Positions 49,142 to 58,403 of a stretch of DNA of 64,000 bases are shown here, piece after piece; the first letter of the stretch is position 1, and each line of letters starts with the position of its first letter. The translations under genes and the position numbers were made by a program. Source of the stretch: Bacteroides pyogenes_A (GTDB taxonomy: Bacteria > Bacteroidota > Bacteroidia > Bacteroidales > Bacteroidaceae); NCBI RefSeq assembly GCF_048595595.1, contig NZ_CP184347.1; one strand, given 5' to 3'. The notes beneath the pieces were generated by a model. That model was given only the letters and a program-made list of their open reading frames with translations, was not told the DNA's origin and ran no database searches.

Positions 49142-50314
49142 TTATATTTTGATGTAAATTTTTCTTTTATAAAGTTGGTAGCCGATGCACCAGTTGAAGA
49201 CTATGAATATCACCGCAAAAGCGAATGATCCTCCGGTTTCTCCGAATACCGGCATGAGCATTTCCTGATACATAAACCGGCGTATACTCATCATTTCGCC
49301 CGCATACGGAATCCGGATGCTTCCGGTGAGGATGCTTAACACGCCGCCCAACACGTACATAAATAGCGGGTTGACGCCGAATGCTTCGAAAAAGAGGCTC
49401 CACTTCTTATGTCCTTTCACGTCGATGATCCAAGTGAGTAGCGCCAGCAGGCTGGAGGCGAGACCGCATGTGGTGAGGACGAATGTAGGCGACCATATCT
49501 TTTTGTTGACGGGGCAGCCATAGCTTAGCAAAAGCCCTGAGAAAGTAAGAATGGTACCTACAATGAACAGGGTATTGATTATATCTTTATGCTCTTTGTG
49601 GGTCTCTTTGTTGAAAATGATACGTCCTACGCAAAATCCCAGCAGTACGTGCGCGATGGAGGGGATGGTGCTTAGAATGCCTTCAGGGTCTATCCCGTTG
49701 TCGTTGTACATGTGCGCCGGCGTAAGAACGGAACGGTCGACGACAGAAAGTATGTTCGTCTCATCATACGCGAACCCGTTTCCCGCCATCAGCAACAGGA
49801 AATATCCGGTTAGTAAAGCGGCAATCAAATACGGTATATAACGGTGCTTCACGGTTAGCGCGACGATTGAAGCGGCTCCGTAGCAAACCGCCAGACGTTG
49901 CATGACACCGGATATGCGTATGCGGTCGAAAGTCCATACCGCGTTCCAAAGCTTTTCGCCGAAGCTGAGCCCGTCCGGCGCCGACGGCCAATAGTAGCAG
50001 AATTTAGAGAACCATCCGATGGCGATGCCTATTAAAAAGATTACCAAAGTTCGCCTGAGTATTTTCATTCCGGCAGCGCGGCTGAATTGAAAATCGTACT
50101 TCTTCAGTGAGATATAGGTCGATATCCCCATGATGAACATGAAGAACGGAAAGACCAGATCGGTGGGAGTGAGCCCGTTCCATTCGGCATGCCGCAAAGG
50201 AGCATAGATGTGAGACCATGTTCCGGGATTGTTTACCATGATCATTCCTGCGATTGTAATGCCTCGCAGGATGTCGAGCGAAAGAATCCGTTGGCTTGTA
50301 TGGGAAGTTTTCAT
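49142..50314 (-). CDS. murT: DUF5009 multi-pass membrane protein, MurT-like
   Basis: 390 residues, about 10 TM segments. The N-terminus RILSLDILRGITIAGMIMVNNPG and FPFFMFIMGISTYI are typical of COG4299/DUF5009 proteins, relatives of lysosomal heparan-alpha-glucosaminide N-acetyltransferase. As I recall, the T. forsythia protein encoded beside murK and murQ was described as the inner-membrane MurNAc transporter MurT; the order here (MurT-MurK-MurQ) fits. An alternative is transmembrane acetyl transfer to a sugar. Neither activity can be read from sequence alone. Confidence 0.8.
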   Translation of the reverse strand: MKTSHTSQRILSLDILRGITIAGMIMVNNPGTWSHIYAPLRHAEWNGLTPTDLVFPFFMFIMGISTYISLKKYDFQFSRAAGMKILRRTLVIFLIGIAIGWFSKFCYYWPSAPDGLSFGEKLWNAVWTFDRIRISGVMQRLAVCYGAASIVALTVKHRYIPYLIAALLTGYFLLLMAGNGFAYDETNILSVVDRSVLTPAHMYNDNGIDPEGILSTIPSIAHVLLGFCVGRIIFNKETHKEHKDIINTLFIVGTILTFSGLLLSYGCPVNKKIWSPTFVLTTCGLASSLLALLTWIIDVKGHKKWSLFFEAFGVNPLFMYVLGGVLSILTGSIRIPYAGEMMSIRRFMYQEMLMPVFGETGGSFAFAVIFIVFNWCIGYQLYKRKIYIKI

Positions 50315-50362
50315 GAGTCTTGTTTCATTTTACGCATCCGGAATCATCCGGTCGCTTACGGT

Positions 50363-51604
50363 TTATTTATACAAATAATACTTCTTGGACAATTTGCGGA
50401 AATCCTCCACATCCTTGTACCAGTAATCGCGGATATCTTCCCAACGGTTGCGCTTCGAGAAGCGTTCGCGTATCTGTTTCGACCCGCTGACAAGGTCGAA
50501 CATGCGGAACCGCCCTTTATCGGCATGGTCGAATATGGCACGGTCGGGGTAAAGAGCCGCCGCTTCCTGCATGACGAGGAACTGTATCTCGCTTAGCGGA
50601 GCTTTTTTGAAGTCCGTGATATGCACTTGTACACCTTGTAAATGTTCACCCTTGCCTATGGAATAGAACGGTTTGATGTGTATGGGGCGGAACACAACGC
50701 CGGGAACGTTGAGGCCGTTCAGCCTCTTTGCCAGTTTCTCCGCCTCTATCCATGCAGCCGCGAACATCTGGAAAGGAATGGTATAGCCTACGCCGATCGA
50801 CATGTATTGCAGTTCTCCCAGAATGCCGCTCACGGGATAGAAGAATGCGGAGTGAGGGTGGGGGATATGCGGTGAAGAAGGTACCCATTGCAATCCCGTC
50901 TGCCTGTAATCCATTTTGCGTTTCCACCCTTTCATCTTAACCACATGCAGTTTACATTGCTTCTTGTCTTTCAGCATCCGTTCGCCGTTCAGCATCAGAG
51001 CCAGCTCGCCGGCTGTCAGACCGTAGAGATAAGGTATCTTGAACTGGCTGACAAAGGAGACGCAGTCGTCTTCCGTGAGGTTGCCTTCTATTTTTATTCC
51101 GCCCAACGGATTGGGGCGGTCCAGTACCACAAATTCTTTTCCGTTTTCCGCAGCGGCTTCCATAGCCAGTCCCATCGTACTGATATAAGTAAAGGAGCGG
51201 CAGCCTATATCCTGAATGTCATATACCAGCACATCGATGTCTTTCAGCATCTCGGGAGCGGGCTTGCGGGTTTTTCCATAGAGAGAATACACCGGAAGCC
51301 CTGTGGCGGCGTCCTTCATATCCTCTACTTTATCTCCGGCATGCACGTCTCCCCGCACACCGTGTTCGGGCCCGTACAAGGCGACGAGGTCGACATTGGG
51401 AGCTTGATGAAGAATGTCGATGGTCGATTTCATCCGGTTGTCGACTCCTGTAGGATTGGTGATCAATCCTACCCGTTTGCCTTCCAAACATTTGAACTGT
51501 TCTCTCTTCAAGACCTCTATTCCGGTTTTTACCGTTATTTTCTGTGCCTGAATATTGCCGTATAAGGTAAGCGACAAACAGATAAGAAATACTTTTTTCA
51601 TCAT
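50363..51604 (-). CDS. namZ: Exo-beta-N-acetylmuramidase NamZ-like (DUF1343, GH171)
   Basis: 413 residues from the ATG at 51604 (MMKKVFLICLSLTLYGNIQA is the signal peptide). DUF1343 blocks: GKRVGLITNPTGVD near 45, LVALYGPEHGVRGDVHAG near 80 (likely catalytic Glu), LVYDIQDIGCRSFTYISTM, VVLDRPNPLGG and PYLYGLTAGELA. NamZ-type enzymes remove MurNAc from non-reducing ends of peptidoglycan fragments, supplying MurNAc for the transporter and kinase encoded next. Periplasmic or secreted. It lies between ampG (49 nt) and murT (48 nt). Confidence 0.92.
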   Translation of the reverse strand: MMKKVFLICLSLTLYGNIQAQKITVKTGIEVLKREQFKCLEGKRVGLITNPTGVDNRMKSTIDILHQAPNVDLVALYGPEHGVRGDVHAGDKVEDMKDAATGLPVYSLYGKTRKPAPEMLKDIDVLVYDIQDIGCRSFTYISTMGLAMEAAAENGKEFVVLDRPNPLGGIKIEGNLTEDDCVSFVSQFKIPYLYGLTAGELALMLNGERMLKDKKQCKLHVVKMKGWKRKMDYRQTGLQWVPSSPHIPHPHSAFFYPVSGILGELQYMSIGVGYTIPFQMFAAAWIEAEKLAKRLNGLNVPGVVFRPIHIKPFYSIGKGEHLQGVQVHITDFKKAPLSEIQFLVMQEAAALYPDRAIFDHADKGRFRMFDLVSGSKQIRERFSKRNRWEDIRDYWYKDVEDFRKLSKKYYLYK

Positions 51605-51653
51605 GACTTTATTCTTTATAATTGGTTGTAAACACACAGAAACACATGTTCTT

Positions 51654-53612
51654 TTATTGCTCTTTTTTCTTTCCGAAGTTCGGATCGATGCGTATGAACG
51701 CGCATACTGCAATGGTGGCTATGCAGCATATCATCGTCCACACAAAGAAATGGCGGTATCCGATTGTTTCCTGAAGCCAGCCCGCAGCCATGCCCGGAAG
51801 CATCATTCCCAGCGCCATAAAGCCGGTACAGATGGCGTAATGGGCCGTTTTGTGCTCTCCTTCGGAGAAATAAATCAGGTATAGCATATACGCGGTGAAA
51901 CCGAAACCGTAACCGAACTGCTCGATGAACACGCAGATGTTGATTGTCAGCAATGAATGGTCTTGGACGTAGCTTAAATAAACAAATGTCAGACAGGTGA
52001 GCGACATGCTCCACGCCATCGGCCATAACCATTTCTTAAGCCCTCCTTTGGCTGCGACGATTCCTCCGATGATTCCTCCCAGCGTCAGTCCGATGATGCC
52101 GATCGTTCCATAGACAAAGCCGACCTGCCCGGTAGTCAATCCCAGTCCTCCTTTATCTACCGGGTCGAGAAGGAAAGGATTGATCAGCTTCACCAATTGC
52201 GCTTCGGGCAGGCGGTACAACAGCATGAAAAGAATGGCTGTAAACGCTTGCTTCTTGGTAAAGAAAGTTTTGAAGGTTTCGAAAAACTCTTTCATGATGT
52301 TTCGCGCGCTGATATCCGCCGCCGCATGGTCGGATGCCGGTTTGGGCAAAACCCAGTTGTGGTAAACACTGACCAGGAAGAAGAAGACCGACAAGGAGAT
52401 GAATACCATGAGCCAGGCAAACGGTATATTCCCTGAGGCGCCTTCGAATGTAGCGCTTGTGGCCGACTGTATTTTATGATCGATATGGAAAAGCAGATAA
52501 GCCGGCTTGTTCCAATTGGCTTCGGTGAATTCAAAGCGGGTGGCAAGCTTGTTCTGCTCCAGCCTGATGCTTTGGTCTCCTTCTTTAAAGGTAACGTTCA
52601 GCACCTTCGTCTCATCGGCTGCCGGTTTTTTGTTCAGACGTACGCCTACAACCACCACATTGTTGATCTGTTCTTTGGCGGTTTCCCGTTTTTCTCCGAA
52701 CACATCCTGCACCCATGCCGTGAATCCGCTCTCTTGGGGAGTGTCTGTTCCTTTTACTTTTTCAGCGCCCGATGTCCGTTCTTTCTCGGCGGGCACAAAT
52801 TTGTTGGCGATGTTCCACTCTCTGACTTGCTTTTCCAGTTCCGCTATTTGCGTCTTTATTGCTGTCGGGTCGTCGCTTTCGGGCATTACTCCTGCTTTTA
52901 CGATGGGAGAAGTATAGACGAACCGCATTTCATCGCCGGCATTTGTCTCTGTTTCCTCAAATGTCGGCAAAGTGAGGGTATGCGTATAAGCAGGAGAAGC
53001 TTCTATTTGGAATGCAGACCTACCATTATTCCTTTGATCGGTTCCAGTATGCGTATAAGCAGGAGAAGCTTCTATCTGTAGCGTGGCGGGCGATAAACCG
53101 GTTCCGGTTTCGATGAGTCCTGCTATGATAACCAGCAATCCTTGTCCCGCTACGGTGGCGATGCGGTAGAACGTGCTTCGGATTCCCACATACAACGATT
53201 GTTCGTGTTCGGTCAATGCGTGCATATAAAAACCGTCGGCGGCGATGTCATGCGTGGCGGAAGTAAAACCTACAATCCAGAATACCGCCAATGTCAACTG
53301 GAAAAAGAAAGAAGTCGGTATGCAGAAAGCTATTCCCGCAAGTGCGAAAGCCAATATCCATTGCATGGTAAGCGTCCACCAGCGTTTGGTTTTAATGAGG
53401 TCGACAAACGGACTCCAAAAAGGTTTGATAACCCATGGCAGATAAAGCCATCCGGTGTATAGCGCAATGTCGGTATTGGATATGCCTAAGCGTTTATACA
53501 TGATTACGGAGATTGTCATCACGGCGACGTAAGGCAGTCCCTGAGCAAAGTATAACGTCGGTATCCATGCCCACGGACTGGTTTTCTTTTCTTGTTTGTT
53601 CACGATATTCAT
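51654..53612 (-). CDS. ampG: AmpG-type muropeptide permease with large loop insert
   Basis: 652 residues, against about 430-490 for usual AmpG. The N-terminal MFS half (WAWIPTLYFAQGLPYVAV, LGISNTDIALYTGWLYLPW, GFTSATHDIAADGF) and the C-terminal half (AQLVKLINPFLLD, FIEQFGYGFGFTAYMLYL, GFMALGMMLPGMAAGW) are well conserved. Between them, residues about 170-398 form a hydrophilic insert probably facing the periplasm. The insert contains QIEASPAYTHT twice (180-190 and 202-212), encoded by a 29-bp exact DNA repeat. AmpG imports GlcNAc-anhMurNAc peptides, giving a second entry route besides MurT. Confidence 0.88.
   Translation of the reverse strand: MNIVNKQEKKTSPWAWIPTLYFAQGLPYVAVMTISVIMYKRLGISNTDIALYTGWLYLPWVIKPFWSPFVDLIKTKRWWTLTMQWILAFALAGIAFCIPTSFFFQLTLAVFWIVGFTSATHDIAADGFYMHALTEHEQSLYVGIRSTFYRIATVAGQGLLVIIAGLIETGTGLSPATLQIEASPAYTHTGTDQRNNGRSAFQIEASPAYTHTLTLPTFEETETNAGDEMRFVYTSPIVKAGVMPESDDPTAIKTQIAELEKQVREWNIANKFVPAEKERTSGAEKVKGTDTPQESGFTAWVQDVFGEKRETAKEQINNVVVVGVRLNKKPAADETKVLNVTFKEGDQSIRLEQNKLATRFEFTEANWNKPAYLLFHIDHKIQSATSATFEGASGNIPFAWLMVFISLSVFFFLVSVYHNWVLPKPASDHAAADISARNIMKEFFETFKTFFTKKQAFTAILFMLLYRLPEAQLVKLINPFLLDPVDKGGLGLTTGQVGFVYGTIGIIGLTLGGIIGGIVAAKGGLKKWLWPMAWSMSLTCLTFVYLSYVQDHSLLTINICVFIEQFGYGFGFTAYMLYLIYFSEGEHKTAHYAICTGFMALGMMLPGMAAGWLQETIGYRHFFVWTMICCIATIAVCAFIRIDPNFGKKKEQ
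52978..53075. repeat. 29-bp direct repeat within ampG
   Basis: Identical 29-bp copies at 52978-53006 and 53047-53075 (69 bp apart, in frame) contain TGCGTATAAGCAGG and the palindrome AGAAGCTTCT. They lie in the variable loop insert of ampG. Confidence 0.9.
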
Positions 53613-53645
53613 GATTTTGTTCTTTGTCTGATTACAGGATATTCT

Positions 53646-55016
53646 TTATTTGTATCTTCGGTCTATTTGGGCACCTATATAATAATGGAGCAGGATGGCG
53701 TCGTACCCGTACCCTTTTTCTCCCATAACGGCGGCTCCTATCTGGCATAAGCCGACTCCGTGCCCCCATCCTGCGCCCGTGAGAGTGAAGCGGGCGGGTA
53801 TGCCTTCTGCCGACACATTCTCTTTGTCGACCACAAAAGCGGAACTGTAAAGATGCGAAGGAGAGAGAGTGCGTCTTATCTCCAGTTCTTTGCCGATAGT
53901 CAATGTCTTTTTAGTCCCTGCGATTTTCAGCTTCCAGAGCCTTCCGCTTGTGCCTCGCGCCACGGGAACAAGATCGATGATTTGTCCGTAGTCGATGCCC
54001 GAACGCTCTTTGATTAGTGCCGACAACTCTTCTTGTGTGTAGGAAACCTGCCATCGGTAAAAGTCGGTGGTCTCCTGATCGTAGTTGTTGAGTACCTGCG
54101 ACAATATTTTTTTGTCTGTGGTATGGCAGAAAGCCTGAGGAGAAGTGCGAATCCAGCGGTCGGCTTCTTCCTCGATTCTCAAATCGGGGAGCGGTTGGTT
54201 CACCGCCGGCGTGCTGTCCGTTTCCCAGTCTCTCTGTTTTGCCAGATAGGGATGTTCCGCGTCTTCCCAGCAATAACGAAACTCTTCGAACGCGCCTCCG
54301 CAGCATTTGGAGAATCGGGCGTCGCATATCTTGCGGTTGTAGGTCAGCACTTCCCCGCGAGTTGCCGCAATGGCTTGCCTGACCTTCTCCGTAGAAGCGC
54401 GGGTAATCCCCTGATATCGCTGGCAATGATCGTCGGCGCATACATCGAACAATGTATGGTCTTTATGGTCGTACCACCGGATGTGTTCTTCGTCGGTTTG
54501 CACGAACTCCGAATGATTGCTTCCCGCCGCCTTATGATCGGCCTTGCTTTTTTCTATTTGGGCCAACAGCCAGCTGCGCGAGATTACCGCGTGTGCTTTG
54601 AGCAATTCGAGCGATGCTGTCGCGCTCATTTCGCTGGAGATTACGCTCGTCAGGTAATCCTCTACCTTAACGATGTTGACGGCTGTCAGATGTTCTCCTT
54701 CCGTTATCAGCTTCAACGCTCCTGAGAAACGTTGGTTCTCCTTACGCTCCCAGTGGAAATTGATGCCGATTGTCACATCCAGCAGTTCGAACGAATCCTT
54801 CTCCGGGTTTTGCGGCTCAAACCGTAGCTCGTCGAAGTATTGTCCGTTCCACAAAACTTTCCCTTTGTCATAAACAGCCGTTTGTTTCCCTGCTGCAAAA
54901 GATATGTTTTGACGGTGTTCCGACCCTTCCCGTCCCTTCATTGCGAAGTTGCCGGAAAGAACAAACTCAATCTTCGGATTGAACAAAACACCCACCTCTA
55001 CTTTCGGTTCTTCCAT
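53646..55016 (-). CDS. SpoIID/LytB domain protein
   Basis: 456 residues. The SpoIID/LytB domain (PF08486) shows VEDYLTSVISSEMSATASLE near 120 and KAHAVISRSWLL; the C-terminal part has GAGWGHGVGLCQIGAAVMG near 425. SpoIID cleaves glycan strands lacking stem peptides; LytB-type proteins enhance amidases. No classical signal peptide is visible at this start, so secretion is uncertain. Its place between the glycosyltransferase and ampG, and the amidase upstream, suggests joint work with the amidase. A T. forsythia MurNAc cluster also contains a lytB-like gene, to my recollection. Confidence 0.88.
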   Translation of the reverse strand: MEEPKVEVGVLFNPKIEFVLSGNFAMKGREGSEHRQNISFAAGKQTAVYDKGKVLWNGQYFDELRFEPQNPEKDSFELLDVTIGINFHWERKENQRFSGALKLITEGEHLTAVNIVKVEDYLTSVISSEMSATASLELLKAHAVISRSWLLAQIEKSKADHKAAGSNHSEFVQTDEEHIRWYDHKDHTLFDVCADDHCQRYQGITRASTEKVRQAIAATRGEVLTYNRKICDARFSKCCGGAFEEFRYCWEDAEHPYLAKQRDWETDSTPAVNQPLPDLRIEEEADRWIRTSPQAFCHTTDKKILSQVLNNYDQETTDFYRWQVSYTQEELSALIKERSGIDYGQIIDLVPVARGTSGRLWKLKIAGTKKTLTIGKELEIRRTLSPSHLYSSAFVVDKENVSAEGIPARFTLTGAGWGHGVGLCQIGAAVMGEKGYGYDAILLHYYIGAQIDRRYK

Positions 55017-55031
55017 AATATAATGATGTCT

Positions 55032-56504
55032 TTAAGATTTCGTTTTTCTCTTTTTGTTTAATGCGATCCGGGCCTGAAGCTCCCAAGTGCGGATGCGGTC
55101 TTTATATAAATTATGATTGTTCTGTTTCACGATGTCCAGCGAAGCGTCGGAGTTGTCTTCCCAACGGCGGCATAGATAAACGACGTCATACACACGGCCT
55201 ATCTGATAGTGGCGCGAGAAGTTGAGCCCTAACGCATAATCTTCGCCGTAACTTGTATTGGGTACTTTTATTTTTCTCAGAATCGGAGTATAGAACGCAC
55301 GGGGAGCGCCCAGCCCATTGATACGCAGAGCATTGTTGCGTCCGTTTTCAGGAGTCCACTCTTTGTGGTCGATTATTCCCGGGGCAATCATGTTCATGTC
55401 AAAGTCTGTCATCATGTAGGTTCCTACCACCATCGCGCAGTTCTGCCGGTAGAATGCGTCGACCATGGTTGCCAGCGTGTTCTTGTCTTTGTAAACGTCG
55501 TCGCTGTCGAGCTGAACCGCAAACTTCCCGCATTTCTCATGATGCACGCCCAAATTCCAGCATCCGCCGATTCCCAGATCCTTGCGTTCGGGAATAAGAT
55601 GGATAAGACGTTTGTCGTCCTTGAATTCGTCGATCGCTTCGGTGGTTCCGTCCGTCGAATGGTTGTCGATGACAATGAGATTGAATTTGAACCCGGCCTC
55701 CTGACTCAGTACGGAACGGATCGCATCACGGATGGTACGTATCCGGTTGCGCACGGGGATAATGACAGACGCCTCATACTCTGAATGATCCTCGCTGAAT
55801 TCTATTTTTTCAAATTCCGGTTCCAGATATCCGCCTATTTCCTTCAAATGTTCCGTACAAGCTTGTTCCATCTCGATCTGGCGATTGCGGTTTTTGGGAT
55901 CGACATAATCAAACAATTTCTCTCCGCTTTTTCTTACGTCTTTCTCTATTTCGCTGTAAAGATACTCGTTTATATGTACCAGATCTGCCTTTTGGCTTAT
56001 TTTTAGCCGTAAATCGTAAAGACCGGCAAAGTCGTAATCCGATTTCATGCGGGCCGCCGCATCTTTCAACGCCTGTGTGTCGAACAGCATCACGGAACCG
56101 AAGTCGAAATCATCTCTTAAAGAGCCTTGCTGATAGTCGATGACGGGAGCGGCCATTTGCTTTCCTTCTTTCATTTGATAGCGGTCGGCATACACCATGC
56201 CCGCGGTGCTGTCGGAAGCGATTTGTATCATTCGTTCCAGAGCGAACATGCCCGTTTCCAATTCGGTCTCCTTTGTATAAAGAAGCGTATATTCCGCATC
56301 TGCGCTTTCGGCGATGGCCTTCATGGTGCGGCTGCTATGAAACTTGTCTATATTCAATAGCTTGCAACCGGGTAATGCTTCCGGCTGATTGTCGGTCGTC
56401 ATCAGGTAGATATTCTTGATGACTCCGGTGCTTTGCAATCCTTTTACGGTTTCTTCCACTTGCTCTTTCCCGGTATAGGGGAGGTAACAGCTGATTTTGC
56501 TCAT
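55032..56504 (-). CDS. Two-domain family-2 glycosyltransferase
   Basis: 490 residues, no signal peptide. The C-terminal half is a clear GT2 GT-A domain: ASVIIPVRNRIRTIRDAIRSVL near 245, VIDNHSTDGTTE near 275, and AVQLDSDDVY near 330 (DxD metal site). The N-terminal half (KISCYLPYTG, LMTTDN, YTLLYTKET, AGMVYADRY) looks like a second, degenerate GT-A domain. Donor and acceptor are unknown. Its presence inside the peptidoglycan-salvage gene string, 15-20 nt from its neighbours, suggests an acceptor linked to cell-wall sugars or to a co-encoded surface product, but this is inference. Confidence 0.85.
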   Translation of the reverse strand: MSKISCYLPYTGKEQVEETVKGLQSTGVIKNIYLMTTDNQPEALPGCKLLNIDKFHSSRTMKAIAESADAEYTLLYTKETELETGMFALERMIQIASDSTAGMVYADRYQMKEGKQMAAPVIDYQQGSLRDDFDFGSVMLFDTQALKDAAARMKSDYDFAGLYDLRLKISQKADLVHINEYLYSEIEKDVRKSGEKLFDYVDPKNRNRQIEMEQACTEHLKEIGGYLEPEFEKIEFSEDHSEYEASVIIPVRNRIRTIRDAIRSVLSQEAGFKFNLIVIDNHSTDGTTEAIDEFKDDKRLIHLIPERKDLGIGGCWNLGVHHEKCGKFAVQLDSDDVYKDKNTLATMVDAFYRQNCAMVVGTYMMTDFDMNMIAPGIIDHKEWTPENGRNNALRINGLGAPRAFYTPILRKIKVPNTSYGEDYALGLNFSRHYQIGRVYDVVYLCRRWEDNSDASLDIVKQNNHNLYKDRIRTWELQARIALNKKRKTKS

Positions 56505-56524
56505 ATCTTTTTGTTTTTATGGTT

Positions 56525-58399
56525 TCAGTCTACCTTTAAAACTCCCGCTTCACCGCTTGTTGCGGTGAATACCACTTTCTTTCCGTTTACGGGAATCACT
56601 GTGTTTATCAAAGAATTTCCTATCTTATGCTTCCACAATATGCGTCCGTCCTTCCCGTTTAATGCAAAGATAAGTCCCTCTTTGGTGCTCCCGAACACGA
56701 CTCCGTCTTTTTCCATCTGCATGGATGGGGCATGTTCGTAGCCGAATCCTACGTTTGCAGCCCATATTTGATGCGGTTTGTCACCTTTTGCCGCATAACA
56801 TACGATACTGTCGTTCATCGTTTTGCTGAAGATACGTTCGCCGTCTTCACTCAATCCGATTGTTTCCCTTACTTTTGATTGGAAGGTACGCCACACTGTT
56901 TTTCCGGTATTCAGGTCGATGGCTGTCATCGCGCGTTGCGGATCTGTGATGAATACTTTGCCATGCGAAGAAACCAGCCATACGGCAGCAGGGGAAAAGT
57001 GCATGCGTGTCAGTCCGCCGGTCCATTTCCAAACTTCTTTGCCATTTGTCTTATGCAGTGCATAAAGCGTGTTGTCCCATGCGCCGAATACAACTTTATC
57101 ATCTGTGACCAAAGGTTTTGTTTCTATATACCCTTTTACTTTATCATATTCCCATTTCAGTTTTCCGGTTCTGATATCGATGGCGCGAAATATATGATCG
57201 CTGGCTCCGACATAAGCAATTCCGTTCTCTATCGTTACAGCCCCTAACACAGAGTCTTCGGCTTTAATCTTCCATAGCAGTCTTCCGTTCTTGGCATTCA
57301 GGCCATAAATGTGACGGTCGGCCGAACCGAATACGACAATATTGTCGCTGAAAGCCGGAGTTCCTATAATTCGTTTTTCCGCATTGAAGCTCCAGAGCTT
57401 TTTGCCGTTCTTTAGTTTATAGGCGGTGAGGCGTCCCATATCGTCGCCCACAAAAATCTTATTTCCGGACACGGCGGGCGAACAGTAGATACCTGCGCCT
57501 GTCTGTATCATCCATTGTTCCCTTACGTTCGGATACTCTTTGTTGACTGTGAAGTCGGGATATTTTTCGGCTTTGCCCGCAGGGTCGTAATAAGACGATG
57601 TCAGAGAGAAACCGGTCTCTCTTTTCGGAGTCTCGTCGATGCGCTGCGTATATACATGTATGGAGTCCGAAGTCACTTCGTATATCCCATAGCCCGATTT
57701 GTTGTCTTTATCGCGTAAACTGCTTCGCATTAGTATTCCCGGAATTCCATCGTAACGCAAGTTGCGGAAGCGGTGGTAATGGCCGCCGATGAACATGCGG
57801 ATATTGTATCGGCGTACCGCATCCGTTACTTCATACCAGTTGTCCACATCTCCGTCCGATAACGGATAATGCGTGACTAATACCACAGGCTGTCCTTGGG
57901 GAGCTTTATCCATTCTTTCCTGCATCCAAGCGATATCCTGAGGAACGACATGCCCGTATGCCATTCGCATCAGCGGTCCGGAATTGAAACCCATAAAAAG
58001 AATGCCTTTGTGCGTAAATTCGAATCGTTCGCTGCCGAAAACATCGGCAAAGGCAGTGCATCCCGATTCGCTCCACTTCGTTTCGTGGTTGCCCGGGACG
58101 ACATAATATTTCACTTTCAGCAAGTCGAGACACGATTTTACCTTTTCTATTGTACTTCGGTCTCCTTCTTCCGTCAGGTCGCCTGTCACCAGCACAAAGT
58201 CGATGCTGTCCGTAGCGTTGATTTGCCGTATGCTGCGAAGCAAATCTTCGGTAGGGGCGGCATTGTTCGGACTGAGATGAGTATCCGTCAGTTGAATAAA
58301 ACGAAACGGAGTGACTTGCGCCCCGGTTGGAAAAGCCAGCGAGTGTACGAACAGGATGGCTGCCAGTATCCTTTTTCTTATGGTTGAAAGTCGGTTCAT
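56525..58399 (-). CDS. Calcineurin-like phosphoesterase fused to PQQ-type propeller
   Basis: 624 residues with a signal peptide (IRKRILAAILFVHSLAFPTG). Residues 30-270 are a metallophosphoesterase: FIQLTDTHLS, VLVTGDLTEEG, VPGNHE, LVTHYPLSDG and IGGHYHRFRN give all five metal-binding motifs. Residues 290-624 are a beta-propeller of PQQ-like blades (repeated NGKKLW, NGRLLWKI, TGKLKWEY, NGKEVWKW, TGKTVWRT, DGRILWKH). The propeller may bind a partner or ligand; PQQ binding itself is doubtful. The gene starts 4 nt after the amidase gene. A periplasmic phosphatase in this operon could remove phosphate from released wall fragments; not proven. Confidence 0.9.
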   Translation of the reverse strand: MNRLSTIRKRILAAILFVHSLAFPTGAQVTPFRFIQLTDTHLSPNNAAPTEDLLRSIRQINATDSIDFVLVTGDLTEEGDRSTIEKVKSCLDLLKVKYYVVPGNHETKWSESGCTAFADVFGSERFEFTHKGILFMGFNSGPLMRMAYGHVVPQDIAWMQERMDKAPQGQPVVLVTHYPLSDGDVDNWYEVTDAVRRYNIRMFIGGHYHRFRNLRYDGIPGILMRSSLRDKDNKSGYGIYEVTSDSIHVYTQRIDETPKRETGFSLTSSYYDPAGKAEKYPDFTVNKEYPNVREQWMIQTGAGIYCSPAVSGNKIFVGDDMGRLTAYKLKNGKKLWSFNAEKRIIGTPAFSDNIVVFGSADRHIYGLNAKNGRLLWKIKAEDSVLGAVTIENGIAYVGASDHIFRAIDIRTGKLKWEYDKVKGYIETKPLVTDDKVVFGAWDNTLYALHKTNGKEVWKWTGGLTRMHFSPAAVWLVSSHGKVFITDPQRAMTAIDLNTGKTVWRTFQSKVRETIGLSEDGERIFSKTMNDSIVCYAAKGDKPHQIWAANVGFGYEHAPSMQMEKDGVVFGSTKEGLIFALNGKDGRILWKHKIGNSLINTVIPVNGKKVVFTATSGEAGVLKVD

Positions 58400-58403
58400 G
58401 CGG

